A DNA stretch of 64,000 bases from Paenibacillus sp. IHBB 10380 (GTDB lineage Bacteria > Bacillota > Bacilli > Paenibacillales > Paenibacillaceae), in assembly GCF_000949425.1 (NCBI RefSeq), contig NZ_CP010976.1, forward strand, positions 3,038,001 to 3,102,000, written 5' to 3'. Below the pieces are notes generated by a model, which saw nothing but the letters and a program-made list of their open reading frames with translations, was not told where the DNA came from and did not search any database. Positions 34,656 to 43,546 of this stretch are shown piece after piece. Each line of letters begins with the position of its first letter. Positions within the stretch are counted from its first letter, which is position 1. Both the position numbers and the translations under genes were made by a program.

Positions 34656-35423
34656 ATGCGCTTGGATAAAGAGATATATGAAGGCTACCACACCTGCAAT
34701 CACCGTAGGCTGTACTGCAAATATTCACGCCATGTCACACCAAGTGTCATCTTAATAGCAGGACTAGGCGATAGCTGTGATACATGGAATGAGGTTCAAG
34801 AACGGATCGCTCAGGAGACATCAACCTTTTCCTACGACAGGGCAGGGCTCGGAAGGAGTCAGGAAGCTCCTGTTCCTCGAACTTGCCTAGATCTGGTCGA
34901 GGAGCTTGCCGGGCTGTTGTCGACACTTGATGTGAAGCCGCCATATCTTGTAGTGGGACATTCCTTTGGGGGTCTGGTCGCCAGGTTATATGCAAGCCTG
35001 TATCCGCATACTATTTTCGGTATGATTTTGGTTGATGCGGCACCCGAATATAAAGAGCTTGTGTATGAAAAGGTTTTATCAGGAAAGCTTGCTGCGAAAA
35101 ACAGGGAATATTACGAGAATCCTATGCGAAATAGCGAGAAGATCGATAAGATTAAAAGCTATCAGCAAATCGTTGATCATACCGGACAAGGGAACTATCC
35201 TCTTTCTATTATTATTAGAGGCTTGCCTGATGAAGGGAGCGCAGATTGGCCCTCTCAAGAAATATTGGAAATCGAGCAAAGACTGCAAGCTGATTTTAAG
35301 CGTCTCTCTACCGCCAGTAAAGTCCGAGTTGCGACTTACAGCGGACATTATATTCATCACGATGAACCGGAAATTGTGATCGAAGAAATTTTGATGATGG
35401 TGAGAGGATGGAGGAATTTGTGA
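34656..35423 (+). CDS. Alpha/beta hydrolase
   Basis: 255 residues. LIAGLGDSCDTWNEV is the oxyanion region, LVVGHSFGGLVARLYA the nucleophile elbow, VDAAPEYKELV follows, and the histidine is in YSGHYIHHDEPE. No signal peptide. GAGGAG lies 7 bases before the ATG. The gene starts 33 bases beyond the right end of the IS1182 copy and is bounded downstream by a second copy of the IS-end hairpin (35467), so it may have lost its own promoter or travel with the element. Confidence 0.8.
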   Translation: MRLDKEIYEGYHTCNHRRLYCKYSRHVTPSVILIAGLGDSCDTWNEVQERIAQETSTFSYDRAGLGRSQEAPVPRTCLDLVEELAGLLSTLDVKPPYLVVGHSFGGLVARLYASLYPHTIFGMILVDAAPEYKELVYEKVLSGKLAAKNREYYENPMRNSEKIDKIKSYQQIVDHTGQGNYPLSIIIRGLPDEGSADWPSQEILEIEQRLQADFKRLSTASKVRVATYSGHYIHHDEPEIVIEEILMMVRGWRNL

Positions 35424-35466
35424 GAACTGGTCTGAGCAGCGCATTCTGATGTACAAACCTCTGATA

Positions 35467-35512
35467 CGACAAAAAGCTGTCCCTTAGGTCTATAACCTTA
35501 TGGGACAGCCCC
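35467..35512 (-). repeat. IS-end-like hairpin, second copy
   Basis: GACAAAAAGCTGTCCCT then AGGTCTATAACCTTATGGGA is nearly the same as 34577-34622. On the minus strand it would be a terminator (stem GGCTGTCCC/GGGACAGC then TTTTTG). A related copy is at 51885-51931. Confidence 0.75.
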
Positions 35513-35568
35513 TTCTCGTAGAAATATAAGCAAAGTATAGTGAAAACTTATACTTTCTTATATTTTAA

Positions 35569-35613
35569 CAAAAAAAGCTGCCACTCAGCGATTACCAATA
35601 GCTGAGTGGCAGC
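35569..35613 (-). terminator. Terminator of the first AraC gene
   Basis: GCTGCCACTCAGC and GCTGAGTGGCAGC are perfect 13-base arms; on the minus strand TTTTTTT follows. Confidence 0.9.
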
Positions 35614-35640
35614 AATTCAGAGTCCGTGATTATTTATTGT

Positions 35641-36630
35641 TCAATGTTGAAGTAGCATAGATGAACGTCGCACAAACTCACCAGGATTTACACCATACTT
35701 TTCGCGGAAGGCCTCTGCGAAATAGCTTGGATTAGAATATCCAACCGCACAAGAAACTTCTCCTACCGTAATATTGCCCTGCTGTAATAATAGTAGTGCT
35801 TTCTCTAGGCGTTTATCTCGTAAATATCCAAATACCGTTGCACCATACATCTCTTTAAAACCAACCTTTAATTTATAATCATTTAATGCAATCATATGGG
35901 ACAGTTGTAAGAGTGTAGGTGGCTCGGCCATACAATTCAATATAATGTCTCGCGCTTGTTGAATCTTCTGTACGTCACTCTTCGATAAAGAAGTTGATTC
36001 TGACTTCCCTTCACATAGAAATGACCGAAATGACGAAGACAATAACTCTAGAACATTGCATTCCATCTCTATATTTTTGGTAACATTAGATTTGGCAGCC
36101 TTTAGTATCTTATTAAGAACGATGGTAGAGGAAGGATCAATGGTTTCCTGAAACGTACGAAAAGACTTATTCCCAACAATATTAAGGAAATCCACCGATC
36201 TCGAACCACTCATTTCACCCATAAAGTGATGAAAAGTCGCAACGGGAATACCAATCCCCAGCATTAAAAAGGGTCGATTCGCACTAAATTCAAAGCTTGC
36301 ATCCACTTCATTCATAAACTGTAGCGTACAGCTCCCTGGAAGAAGCTCATGCCGATCTCCGCCAATGCTAGTCTCTCTGGCACCTTGTATACAATAAGTT
36401 AGCTCTACCATTGGGACATCTGAAACGATATTTAAGTGACGGGTCTGATGGAATTCATATTCCGACAGTACCACTTCAAGATCGAATCGAGGTACGAATC
36501 GCTGGATGGAGCCGTTACCCATACTTGATTGCAGGTTCATATGCTCCGTTCGATCCTCGTTCTCTCTTGCTAATTGAAGACCATCAAAAAAAAGATTATA
36601 GTTATCGTGGAAATTAGACTTCTCTATCAT
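35641..36630 (-). CDS. AraC family regulator, PchR/YbtA type
   Basis: 329 residues. The C-terminal two helix-turn-helix domain is PTLLQLSHMIALNDYKLKVG then GFKEMYGATVFGYLRDKRLE and VGEVSCAVGYSNPSYFAEAF. The signature LNDYKLKVGFKEMYG is shared by siderophore-responsive regulators such as PchR and YbtA. The N-terminal 200 residues are the ligand-sensing part. It faces a Fur box at 36670, and the ABC genes follow upstream. It is a close paralogue of the gene at 40665. Confidence 0.85.
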   Translation of the reverse strand: MIEKSNFHDNYNLFFDGLQLARENEDRTEHMNLQSSMGNGSIQRFVPRFDLEVVLSEYEFHQTRHLNIVSDVPMVELTYCIQGARETSIGGDRHELLPGSCTLQFMNEVDASFEFSANRPFLMLGIGIPVATFHHFMGEMSGSRSVDFLNIVGNKSFRTFQETIDPSSTIVLNKILKAAKSNVTKNIEMECNVLELLSSSFRSFLCEGKSESTSLSKSDVQKIQQARDIILNCMAEPPTLLQLSHMIALNDYKLKVGFKEMYGATVFGYLRDKRLEKALLLLQQGNITVGEVSCAVGYSNPSYFAEAFREKYGVNPGEFVRRSSMLLQH

Positions 36631-36669
36631 ATGATCACTCCAGTTAAAGCATAAGTATCTAACATATTT

Positions 36670-36684
36670 TGATAATCATTATCA
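36670..36684. promoter_or_regulatory. Fur box
   Basis: TGATAATCATTATCA, a perfect 7-1-7 inverted repeat and an exact match to the consensus, lies 40 bases upstream of the AraC start. Confidence 0.85.
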
Positions 36685-36805
36685 ATATACTCATTATAGC
36701 GAATGAATGATTCTCTGTTCAACCCGAAGTTTGGAGACCCTAGCGATAAAGGTCCATTCGCTGATCGTAAGCTCATAATCTACCCAACTTGCTCGTACAA
36801 AAGCA

Positions 36806-36851
36806 AAGAAGGTGTCCATAGCCATTTATCATGGCTTACCGGACACCTTCT
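36806..36851. terminator. Terminator of the ABC operon
   Basis: GAAGGTGTCC and GGACACCTTC with AGCCAT/ATGGCT inside; on the minus strand the stem is followed by TTTGCTTTTG. Confidence 0.75.
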
Positions 36852-36926
36852 ATCTAAACTCCACTGTTATATGCTTACTTCGAATTAGCATTTCATTCTT
36901 CAATACAAGGTTCAGGAAACTATCAT

Positions 36927-38663
36927 TCAGGAGGTCATCTTCCAGCCATTCATGTTCTGCTGCAAGTTCCACAACCGAGCATACAAACCTTCTTCTTTTA
37001 ACAGTTCTTCATGACCGCCTTGTTCTACAATTCGGCCATTGTTGAGCACCACAATATTATCCGCATTCCTCACCGTCCTTAATCGATGAGCAATGACAAC
37101 GACCGTTCTGCCCTCAATAAGTTGATCAATGGCCTTCTGAATTTCCACTTCATTCTCAGGATCAAGAGAGGCTGTCGCTTCATCCAACAGTACGATGGGT
37201 GCATTCTTAAGAATTGCGCGAGCAATTGAAATCCGCTGTTTCTCTCCGCCTGATAAGGTACTACCCCCTTCCCCTACCAAGGTGTCATATCCTTGTGGTA
37301 ATTTCATGATGAAGTCATGACAACAGGTTCGTCTTGCAGCATCCTTCACTTCCTCTACAGTCGCTTCACTATTACCGAATCTTATATTATTCATAATAGT
37401 ATCTTGGAATAGGTATACGTCTTGAAATACCATAGATACTTTTCTTAGCACTTCCTCTGGTTCAAGTTGACGAATATCCTTACCCCCTAATAACACTGTT
37501 CCTTTATTCGGATCGTAGAAACGAGCTATTAGACGCATCAGAGTACTTTTACCGCTACCCGATGGACCGACTAGCGCAGTGAACGATCCAATAGGCATAC
37601 GCACGCTCACATCATCTAGTATTGTCTGTTCGTTATATCCGAATGTCACATTTCTCAATTCGAGATCATGATTCTCAGAAGGCTTTCCACTTCCCGTCAT
37701 GGGTGACTCATTCAGCAGTTCAACAATCCTCTCTCCAGCCTGCTCATGATAACGAAATTCAGCATAATTCACGAGTGCAGTGGTCAACGGGTCAAAAATA
37801 CGTGTACCCATAATAAGAAAGGCTACAAAGGTCACTAAGTCTAACGTACCTCCAAGCAGGAGATGAACACCTATAATAATCATGACTGTAAGTCCACTTC
37901 GTATACACCCCACCGCAGTAAGCACAATAGGTCCCAGTAATCCTTCAATCCGAATACTACGGCGCATCAACTCTTTGAATGATTGTTCCAGACGAACGAA
38001 TCGGTCTCCCGTCAAGTTATACGCCTTAATGACACGAATACCATTCAGATATTCTTGGAGACGATTAGCTGCGTTGATCTTAGCTCTCATATGCTCAGCG
38101 CCCAACTTACGTTGAATACGAGAAGTGCTTAGAACGATAACAATCGCAACGGGTAAAGTAACGAACATGGCAATAGCCATACGCCAATCTAGAAATGAGA
38201 GTCCTAACAATGCAATGACAGGCATGATCACAGCCCCAATCATCTGTGGTACAAGATGGGAAATACCATGTTCTATCATTGTGAAATCACCCATCATCAT
38301 ATTCGCCAGATCACCAGGATCTCTCTTATTCAAATATCCAAGGGGAAGTTTCCTAAGATGCTCAGCTAGATTAGTACGGCCTTCAGCCGCTGCGCTATAT
38401 GCACTTCGGAACTGAGAACGATAGGCCGGAATTTCAAGTAAGTATAGTAGAATAAGCGTCAACACCATGGCTCCGCTGATCCACCATAGCCTTGTAATAT
38501 CCATCGGAACGTCGGGATAAATAAAGGGTTCAAAGATGATTCTGGCGCTCTCAACCAATAGTGCAAAAGGAATAATACCCGCTAAATTTGCAAGCGTAGT
38601 ATATATAATTGGCTTCACTAGTTTACGAGGATTACCTACCGTTATATTATACAGAATGCTCAA
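36927..38663 (-). CDS. ABC transporter, YbtQ-type permease-ATPase
   Basis: About 578 residues: six membrane helices (residues 1-300) fused to an ATPase with Walker A ALVGPSGSGKSTLMRLI, signature GEGGSTLSGGEKQRISIARA and Walker B VLLDEATASLDPENE. With its partner it should form a heterodimer like YbtPQ or IrtAB, exporter-fold transporters that import siderophores. I chose TTG 38663, 8 bases after GGAGG, as start; it overlaps the end of the partner gene by 17 bases. The Fur box at 40531 controls the operon. Confidence 0.83.
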   Translation of the reverse strand: MSILYNITVGNPRKLVKPIIYTTLANLAGIIPFALLVESARIIFEPFIYPDVPMDITRLWWISGAMVLTLILLYLLEIPAYRSQFRSAYSAAAEGRTNLAEHLRKLPLGYLNKRDPGDLANMMMGDFTMIEHGISHLVPQMIGAVIMPVIALLGLSFLDWRMAIAMFVTLPVAIVIVLSTSRIQRKLGAEHMRAKINAANRLQEYLNGIRVIKAYNLTGDRFVRLEQSFKELMRRSIRIEGLLGPIVLTAVGCIRSGLTVMIIIGVHLLLGGTLDLVTFVAFLIMGTRIFDPLTTALVNYAEFRYHEQAGERIVELLNESPMTGSGKPSENHDLELRNVTFGYNEQTILDDVSVRMPIGSFTALVGPSGSGKSTLMRLIARFYDPNKGTVLLGGKDIRQLEPEEVLRKVSMVFQDVYLFQDTIMNNIRFGNSEATVEEVKDAARRTCCHDFIMKLPQGYDTLVGEGGSTLSGGEKQRISIARAILKNAPIVLLDEATASLDPENEVEIQKAIDQLIEGRTVVVIAHRLRTVRNADNIVVLNNGRIVEQGGHEELLKEEGLYARLWNLQQNMNGWKMTS

Positions 38664-40464
38664 AATTTGATCCCTCCGCTCCGATATGCCATTGTCCAGC
38701 TTCTGTATATGCAGACCACATCCGGGCATATAATCCGCCCTCAGCAACGAGTACATCATGGGTACCCCGCTCCGTTAATCGTCCATCGTTAAGTACAATA
38801 ATCTGATCAGCATCTCGTATAGAAGAAAGACGATGGGCAATAACGATTACCGTTTTGTTCTGCATTAACTCTTTCAGTGCCAATTGCATTTCATATTCAT
38901 TCTCCGGATCAGAAAAAGCCGTTGCCTCATCCAATACAAGGATAGGAGCATTCTTTAGAATCGCTCTAGCTACAGCGATACGTTGCTCTTCACCACCCGA
39001 TAGATATACGCCTCCCTCTCCGATCAAGGTATCGTATCCTTGAGGGAGATTCCCAATAAACGTATGACATTGTGCTGCCTTTGCGGCTGCATATACTGCC
39101 TCCTTAGAGGCATTAGGCTGACCGACCGCTATATTGTTGTATAAGGTGTCATAGAACAGAAAGGTATCTTGAAATACAAAAGCTACACTATCCATTAAAT
39201 GATGGGTCAGCATTTCACGTATATCCACTCCACCAATCCTAATCTGCCCAGCATCAACATCCCAGAAACGAGGTACTAAGTTTGCAACCGTTGATTTACC
39301 AGAACCCGAGGGCCCAACCAATGCTGTAACTTTTCCCTGTCTAGCGACAAAGGAAATATCGGTTAACGCTTCTTTCCGGGTGGCTACTCCTTCTGCTCGA
39401 TATGAGAACGACACATGATCAAAAGTGACATCATATGTACTTGGAGTCTTCGGATCCTTAGGTTCTGGAATAGGCTTCTCTGCAAAAATAAGATCCATGC
39501 GCTCCACGCCTTCATTAATATCACGTAGCGCAGATGATATATACATAAGTTTAAACATTGGAGCTGATATACCAGGAGCCATAATCAGAAAGAATAATAG
39601 AACCGTGGCAAATGCTACACTACTGGGATCCTTACTCAATAGGAATACACCAACCGGAAGAACAAATGCCGTAAATGAACCAATAATCACTTTAAAAATG
39701 ATAAATCCATTCTGAAACTGATCTGTATATTTCAAACAATAATCGCGATAATGGATCATATCAGAGTAAAATCTCCGGAATGAATGCACCGTTTGTCCAA
39801 ACACTTTGACGGCGGGCATACCGCGGACATACTGAACAGCTGAACCGTTCATTTGTTCTAAGAAATCATAATATTCCTTAATGTTCTTCTTCGTCTTGGC
39901 TCCTGTCATTAAGTGCATCTGGATACCTAATCCAAGTATTATCGGGATAATACAGGCCAAAGCTAACCATGGATTCAAATAGAACATAACGATAATCATA
40001 ATTGTAGTGCTTACGAGTACCTGTACTAAATCCGGTAGCTGGTGAGCAATGAAGGTCTCCACCTTCTCCACATTTTGTTCTAACGTCTTCTTTACAGCCC
40101 CTGTTGAAGTGCCATTCAACCATCCTAGAGGTAGCCTTCCGATATGCGCAGATAACTTAACACGCAGACCATATAGAATGCGAAAAGCGGCAACATGAGA
40201 AGCCATTCCACCCGCATACATTGTCACTAACCCACCAATAACACCGAGTAAAGCAATAATGCCCCATCTAATCATCATATCTCCATCTACAAGTGCAGCA
40301 TTGGAGGCATGTTGTAATAGTTCCTTAAGAATAAAGTACACTGATACGTAGGGTATTAGCATGCAGATCGCACTTAGTGAAGCTAGCGCAGCTGAGACGA
40401 TTAACAAGCCTCGCTTCTCATCGGCTATTTCCACCAGTCTGGCGATCCCCGCTTTCTTCGTCAT
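38647..40464 (-). CDS. ABC transporter, YbtP-type permease-ATPase
   Basis: 605 residues, membrane domain then ATPase. Walker A is ALVGPSGSGKSTVANLV, the signature is LSGGEEQRIAVARAILK and Walker B is ILVLDEATAFSDPENEYE. The unusual ATAFSDPENE in place of ATASLD is typical of the siderophore-importing YbtP/IrtA group. GGAGGAG precedes the ATG. It is the first gene of the two-gene operon and carries the Fur box at 40531 in its promoter region. No substrate-binding protein is encoded nearby, as in YbtPQ. Confidence 0.85.
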   Translation of the reverse strand: MTKKAGIARLVEIADEKRGLLIVSAALASLSAICMLIPYVSVYFILKELLQHASNAALVDGDMMIRWGIIALLGVIGGLVTMYAGGMASHVAAFRILYGLRVKLSAHIGRLPLGWLNGTSTGAVKKTLEQNVEKVETFIAHQLPDLVQVLVSTTIMIIVMFYLNPWLALACIIPIILGLGIQMHLMTGAKTKKNIKEYYDFLEQMNGSAVQYVRGMPAVKVFGQTVHSFRRFYSDMIHYRDYCLKYTDQFQNGFIIFKVIIGSFTAFVLPVGVFLLSKDPSSVAFATVLLFFLIMAPGISAPMFKLMYISSALRDINEGVERMDLIFAEKPIPEPKDPKTPSTYDVTFDHVSFSYRAEGVATRKEALTDISFVARQGKVTALVGPSGSGKSTVANLVPRFWDVDAGQIRIGGVDIREMLTHHLMDSVAFVFQDTFLFYDTLYNNIAVGQPNASKEAVYAAAKAAQCHTFIGNLPQGYDTLIGEGGVYLSGGEEQRIAVARAILKNAPILVLDEATAFSDPENEYEMQLALKELMQNKTVIVIAHRLSSIRDADQIIVLNDGRLTERGTHDVLVAEGGLYARMWSAYTEAGQWHIGAEGSNFEHSV

Positions 40465-40530
40465 TTCATTCTCCTCCTCACTTAAGTTAACAATAAGATT
40501 AATCCTCCACGTGATCGTCTTAGAGGTTAT

Positions 40531-40545
40531 TGAGAAAGATTATCA
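40531..40545. promoter_or_regulatory. Fur box (13 of 15)
   Basis: TGAGAAAGATTATCA, 67 bases upstream of the ABC start, matches the 7-1-7 consensus TGATAATNATTATCA except at two fixed positions. Confidence 0.65.
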
Positions 40546-40623
40546 CTTATTAATAACAACGTCTCCCTCGTGACGGATTATTTAGGCGGTTGTACGGAAT
40601 CCGGAACGGATGACGTAAAAAAT

Positions 40624-40656
40624 CAAAAAAAGACAACCTAATATACAGGTTGCCTC
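40624..40656 (-). terminator. Terminator of the second AraC gene
   Basis: On the minus strand GCAACCT and AGGTTGT pair and are followed by CTTTTTTTG. Confidence 0.8.
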
Positions 40657-40664
40657 AGAAACAT

Positions 40665-41669
40665 CTAGTGATTATTACATTTTCTGGTTAACATCAAATT
40701 GGGTTGAACACCGTATTTTTTTCGAAAAGCCTCAGAGAAATAACTGGGGTTAGAATAACCTACGGAATAGGCTACTTCACTTACATTCATCATGCCGAGT
40801 TCGAGATAATACTTTGCCTTCTCAAGTCGCATCTCTCGTAGCGACCCAAATACAGTCGTTCCATAGACTTCTTTAAATCCTACCTTTAACTTGTAATCGT
40901 TCAGGCCGACCAACCGTGATAACTCCAGCAGAGCAGGAGGACAGTCCATACGTTCTTGTAAAATCTGTTTAGCTAGTTTGATTTTATCCAAATCATTACC
41001 ACGAAGTACCGATGAGATCGAGCTCGCCGAACTCACAATCAAACAATCCTGAAGACTCAGACATAATAATTCCAAGGCTTTACTTTCTAAGTAAATCCGT
41101 TTCATAGGACCTTCATATGTGCATTGTAGAATTTGAAATATAACCGTAGAAATTGCGGGAGATATGGATTCTTCATATAATCGATAGCCCTGATGATATC
41201 CAAGTAAATTAGCAAAGCTCATTTTGTCCTCTCCAGGACTTACTTGCATGTATTGATTAAACATGGTCTCTGTCATCCGAAGTCCCACAAATGTCATATG
41301 TTTATTTGATGTATGCTCCATCGAAACTTCTATATCTTTCATCAACCAAAGTTGCCATTGATTTACCTTGATCTCAGCAGCCTTGCCTAATATATCTATC
41401 GCTCCTCCACCATCTACACAATAACTAAGTTCAACCAGGGGCTCAGTCCCATTGTACGATGTAATCTCATTAGACCAGAAACAATAGTCTGCGATGACCA
41501 ATTCCAGACCTTGGCGGATAATCAGGCGCTTCATATATCCTTCACCTAATTGTTCTGGAAAGGTCTGTCCTTCTATATAACCTGAATCCGCTCGATTCAA
41601 ATTCAACGCTTCATACGATTTATAGAAATATTGGTGAATATCAAGATCATTAATGTACACCATCCCCAT
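40665..41669 (-). CDS. AraC family regulator, PchR/YbtA type (second copy)
   Basis: 334 residues. The DNA-binding end is PALLELSRLVGLNDYKLKVG, FKEVYGTTVFGSLREMRLEK and NVSEVAYSVGYSNPSYFSEA, very close to the regulator at 35641. Both contain the Phe-Lys-Glu-Tyr-Gly motif. The two flank the ABC operon and probably sense different ferric siderophores or work together. A Fur box at 41726 is upstream, and a terminator separates it from the ABC promoter. Confidence 0.85.
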   Translation of the reverse strand: MGMVYINDLDIHQYFYKSYEALNLNRADSGYIEGQTFPEQLGEGYMKRLIIRQGLELVIADYCFWSNEITSYNGTEPLVELSYCVDGGGAIDILGKAAEIKVNQWQLWLMKDIEVSMEHTSNKHMTFVGLRMTETMFNQYMQVSPGEDKMSFANLLGYHQGYRLYEESISPAISTVIFQILQCTYEGPMKRIYLESKALELLCLSLQDCLIVSSASSISSVLRGNDLDKIKLAKQILQERMDCPPALLELSRLVGLNDYKLKVGFKEVYGTTVFGSLREMRLEKAKYYLELGMMNVSEVAYSVGYSNPSYFSEAFRKKYGVQPNLMLTRKCNNH

Positions 41670-41725
41670 TCTTCTGTTACCAAGCCGTTACTTAGGATCA
41701 TTAAGTTTCAGATGATATACATTAA

Positions 41726-41740
41726 TGATAATAGTTCTCA
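41726..41740. promoter_or_regulatory. Fur box (13 of 15)
   Basis: TGATAATAGTTCTCA upstream of the second AraC gene, two mismatches to the 7-1-7 consensus. Confidence 0.65.
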
Positions 41741-41918
41741 TTTAATTCTGTCAACACTTCCATGATCTTATTCTAACTTCTAACTATAATACAGCAGATT
41801 TACCACCATCTATGTTGATGGAGCTACCCGTTAACTTAACAATTACCTTGCATTAAGCAATTCCTGTTTGTATCATATTTTATGTAAGTAGAAACGGGTT
41901 ATAGAGGAGGTTTTTCTA

Positions 41919-42404
41919 TTGGAATCATTGGTTATTTTATTTTTATTTGCGATTACACTACATAATTTAGAAGAAGCATTATGGTTGCCAGCGTGGTCGA
42001 ATTATGCCTCAAAATTCCACAAGCCTGTGGGGAAAGGTGAATTTCATTTTGCAGTCATGTTTATTACTTCTTTGGCTTATCTTTCAACTTTTTTTTATCT
42101 ATTCTTCCCAAATTCAATTATGGCTAAATATATTCTTATTGGTTTCCTTGGCTCAATGATTATTAATGCCATTTTCCCGCATTTACTTGCAACCATCATT
42201 TTAAAAAGATATTCTCCTGGGCTTTTAACAGGTATATTATTAAATATTCCTATCAACAGTTTGATTCTTTATCAATTTTTTCAAAGCAATGAATTAACAT
42301 TTAGAGAGTTATTTTTATCAATACTTATAGTAGGGGGAGTGTTATTAAGCTTAATTCCTGTTTTATTTAAAATAGGAACATCTGTTACTAAACAATTTTA
42401 TTAG
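41919..42404 (+). CDS. HXXEE domain membrane protein
   Basis: 161 residues with five hydrophobic segments. The family motif HNLEEALWLPAWS near the N-terminus (HxxEE) and a later FPHLLAT place it in the HXXEE family (PF13787), thought to be membrane enzymes of unknown type. The start is a TTG 8 bases after GGAGG. Much more AT-rich than the neighbouring iron genes. Followed by the MITE-like repeat at 42436. Confidence 0.8.
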   Translation: MESLVILFLFAITLHNLEEALWLPAWSNYASKFHKPVGKGEFHFAVMFITSLAYLSTFFYLFFPNSIMAKYILIGFLGSMIINAIFPHLLATIILKRYSPGLLTGILLNIPINSLILYQFFQSNELTFRELFLSILIVGGVLLSLIPVLFKIGTSVTKQFY

Positions 42405-42435
42405 ATACTGTAAAGAAATCAGGGTTCAACACCAC

Positions 42436-42683
42436 AATCAGTGCTTAACAAATGTATCGAGTTGATAAATGACCGCTATGCGGATGGATTGTCCTTCCGA
42501 TCGCTGTTGCCCCCAAATTTTTTGAATATACCGCTCTTTGCGGTAAAAATTCAGGGGCAAAGCGTATGCTTTCGAAGTAGCTTTCCAAGGGAAAGCTTTT
42601 AGGCGAACGCTACGCTTCTCCACGACAATTCCATCCTCTTCGCTACGATCAGCATAGACTTCTATTTTCTGCAAGCACTGATT
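42436..42683. mobile_element. MITE-like palindromic element
   Basis: 248 bases bounded by perfect 11-base inverted repeats, AATCAGTGCTT (42436-42446) and AAGCACTGATT (42673-42683). Inside are strong hairpins: TTGCCCC/GGGGCAA with AATTTTT/AAAAATT and ACCGC/GCGGT (about 42507-42560), and AGCTTTCC/GGAAAGCT near 42580-42600. A 78-codon open frame inside does not look like a protein. It fits a non-autonomous element. No gene in the 42405-42807 interval. Confidence 0.55.
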
Positions 42684-42755
42684 ATGAATTAGAGCCGAAA
42701 TCAGTTTATCAAGTTTTTTTATTATGTTTAAAAATCTAGTAGATAGTGCACATGA

Positions 42756-42787
42756 AACAAGCTCAACCTTTACAGGCTGAGCTTGTT
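42756..42787. terminator. Terminator of fur
   Basis: AACAAGCTCA and TGAGCTTGTT, perfect 10-base arms, AT-rich flanks. Confidence 0.7.
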
Positions 42788-42807
42788 ATTCACAAATTAA
42801 AATTCAT

Positions 42808-43290
42808 TTAAGAAACAGCTTGGCATTTATCCTTGTTTGAGGCTGCTTTATCATTGCAAGACTTACAGACACCTTGAAAATCAAGACGGTGATCCGTAAC
42901 GGTGAACCCAAATTCGTGTTCAACTCTCTTCTCCATCGGCATTAACCAGTCTTCTAGTATCTCCTGAACACTACCACACTCTGTACATATTAAATGATGA
43001 TGAAAGTGAGGTTGGTTCAAAAAACGTAAGTCAAAACGAGCAACACCATCTCCAAAGTTAACTTTCTCAACAACATGTAGCTCTTTCAGTAATTCTAACG
43101 TCCGATACACGGTGGCGATTCCAATATCCGGACAAGTGTTTTTAACAAGCATATAAACTTCTTCTGTAGTTAAATGATTCTCTTCATTCTCCAGTAATAC
43201 TCGAACTGTCGCTTCACGCTGTGATGTCAGCTTATACCCTTTGGCAGTTAGTTGCCTTTTGATCTCTTCAATATGCTCTGTAATCATCAT
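42808..43290 (-). CDS. fur: Ferric uptake regulator Fur
   Basis: 160 residues. The winged helix is LTSQREATVRVLLENEENHL then DIGIATVYRTLELLKELHV; metal sites are FDLRFLNQPHFHHHLICTEC (His-rich plus first CxxC) and GVCKSCND (second CxxC). It represses iron uptake genes when iron is plentiful. GGAGGTGG precedes the ATG. It lies downstream of the Fur-box cluster, and a TATAATA-AC-TATTATA box upstream suggests self-control. PerR is unlikely, given the four-cysteine and His-rich pattern typical of Fur. Confidence 0.88.
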   Translation of the reverse strand: MMITEHIEEIKRQLTAKGYKLTSQREATVRVLLENEENHLTTEEVYMLVKNTCPDIGIATVYRTLELLKELHVVEKVNFGDGVARFDLRFLNQPHFHHHLICTECGSVQEILEDWLMPMEKRVEHEFGFTVTDHRLDFQGVCKSCNDKAASNKDKCQAVS

Positions 43291-43367
43291 GGCTAAATAC
43301 CACCTCCATTAAGCTTCTTCATTATATCCATTGTATATAAAAAATAAAATATTCCAATCACCTTATT

Positions 43368-43383
43368 TATAATAACTATTATA
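43368..43383. promoter_or_regulatory. Inverted repeat upstream of fur
   Basis: TATAATAACTATTATA, a 7-2-7 inverted repeat that resembles a Fur/PerR-family operator, about 80 bases before the fur start. Confidence 0.5.
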
Positions 43384-43546
43384 TAATAATAACTCAATGA
43401 GGTTCATATTTCAAGTCCATAATTGATACTTACAATTTTTATTATAGCCGATGATTTAGAACATGACTGTGATATAACTTGCTCAGCCTAGTAAGTTATC
43501 AACCGTTCTACGGAAGCGATAATCTTCCCTCTGGCACCAACATAGA

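Noticed and set aside
32861-35512. Composite transposon with passenger as the main annotation
   Set aside because: The exact 16-base inverted repeat pair is 32861/34622; the second hairpin is also a typical terminator, so the longer element is kept only as a possibility.
42438-42674. 78-codon frame inside the MITE-like element
   Set aside because: It lies almost exactly between the inverted repeats and follows the hairpins; the sequence has no protein-like pattern.
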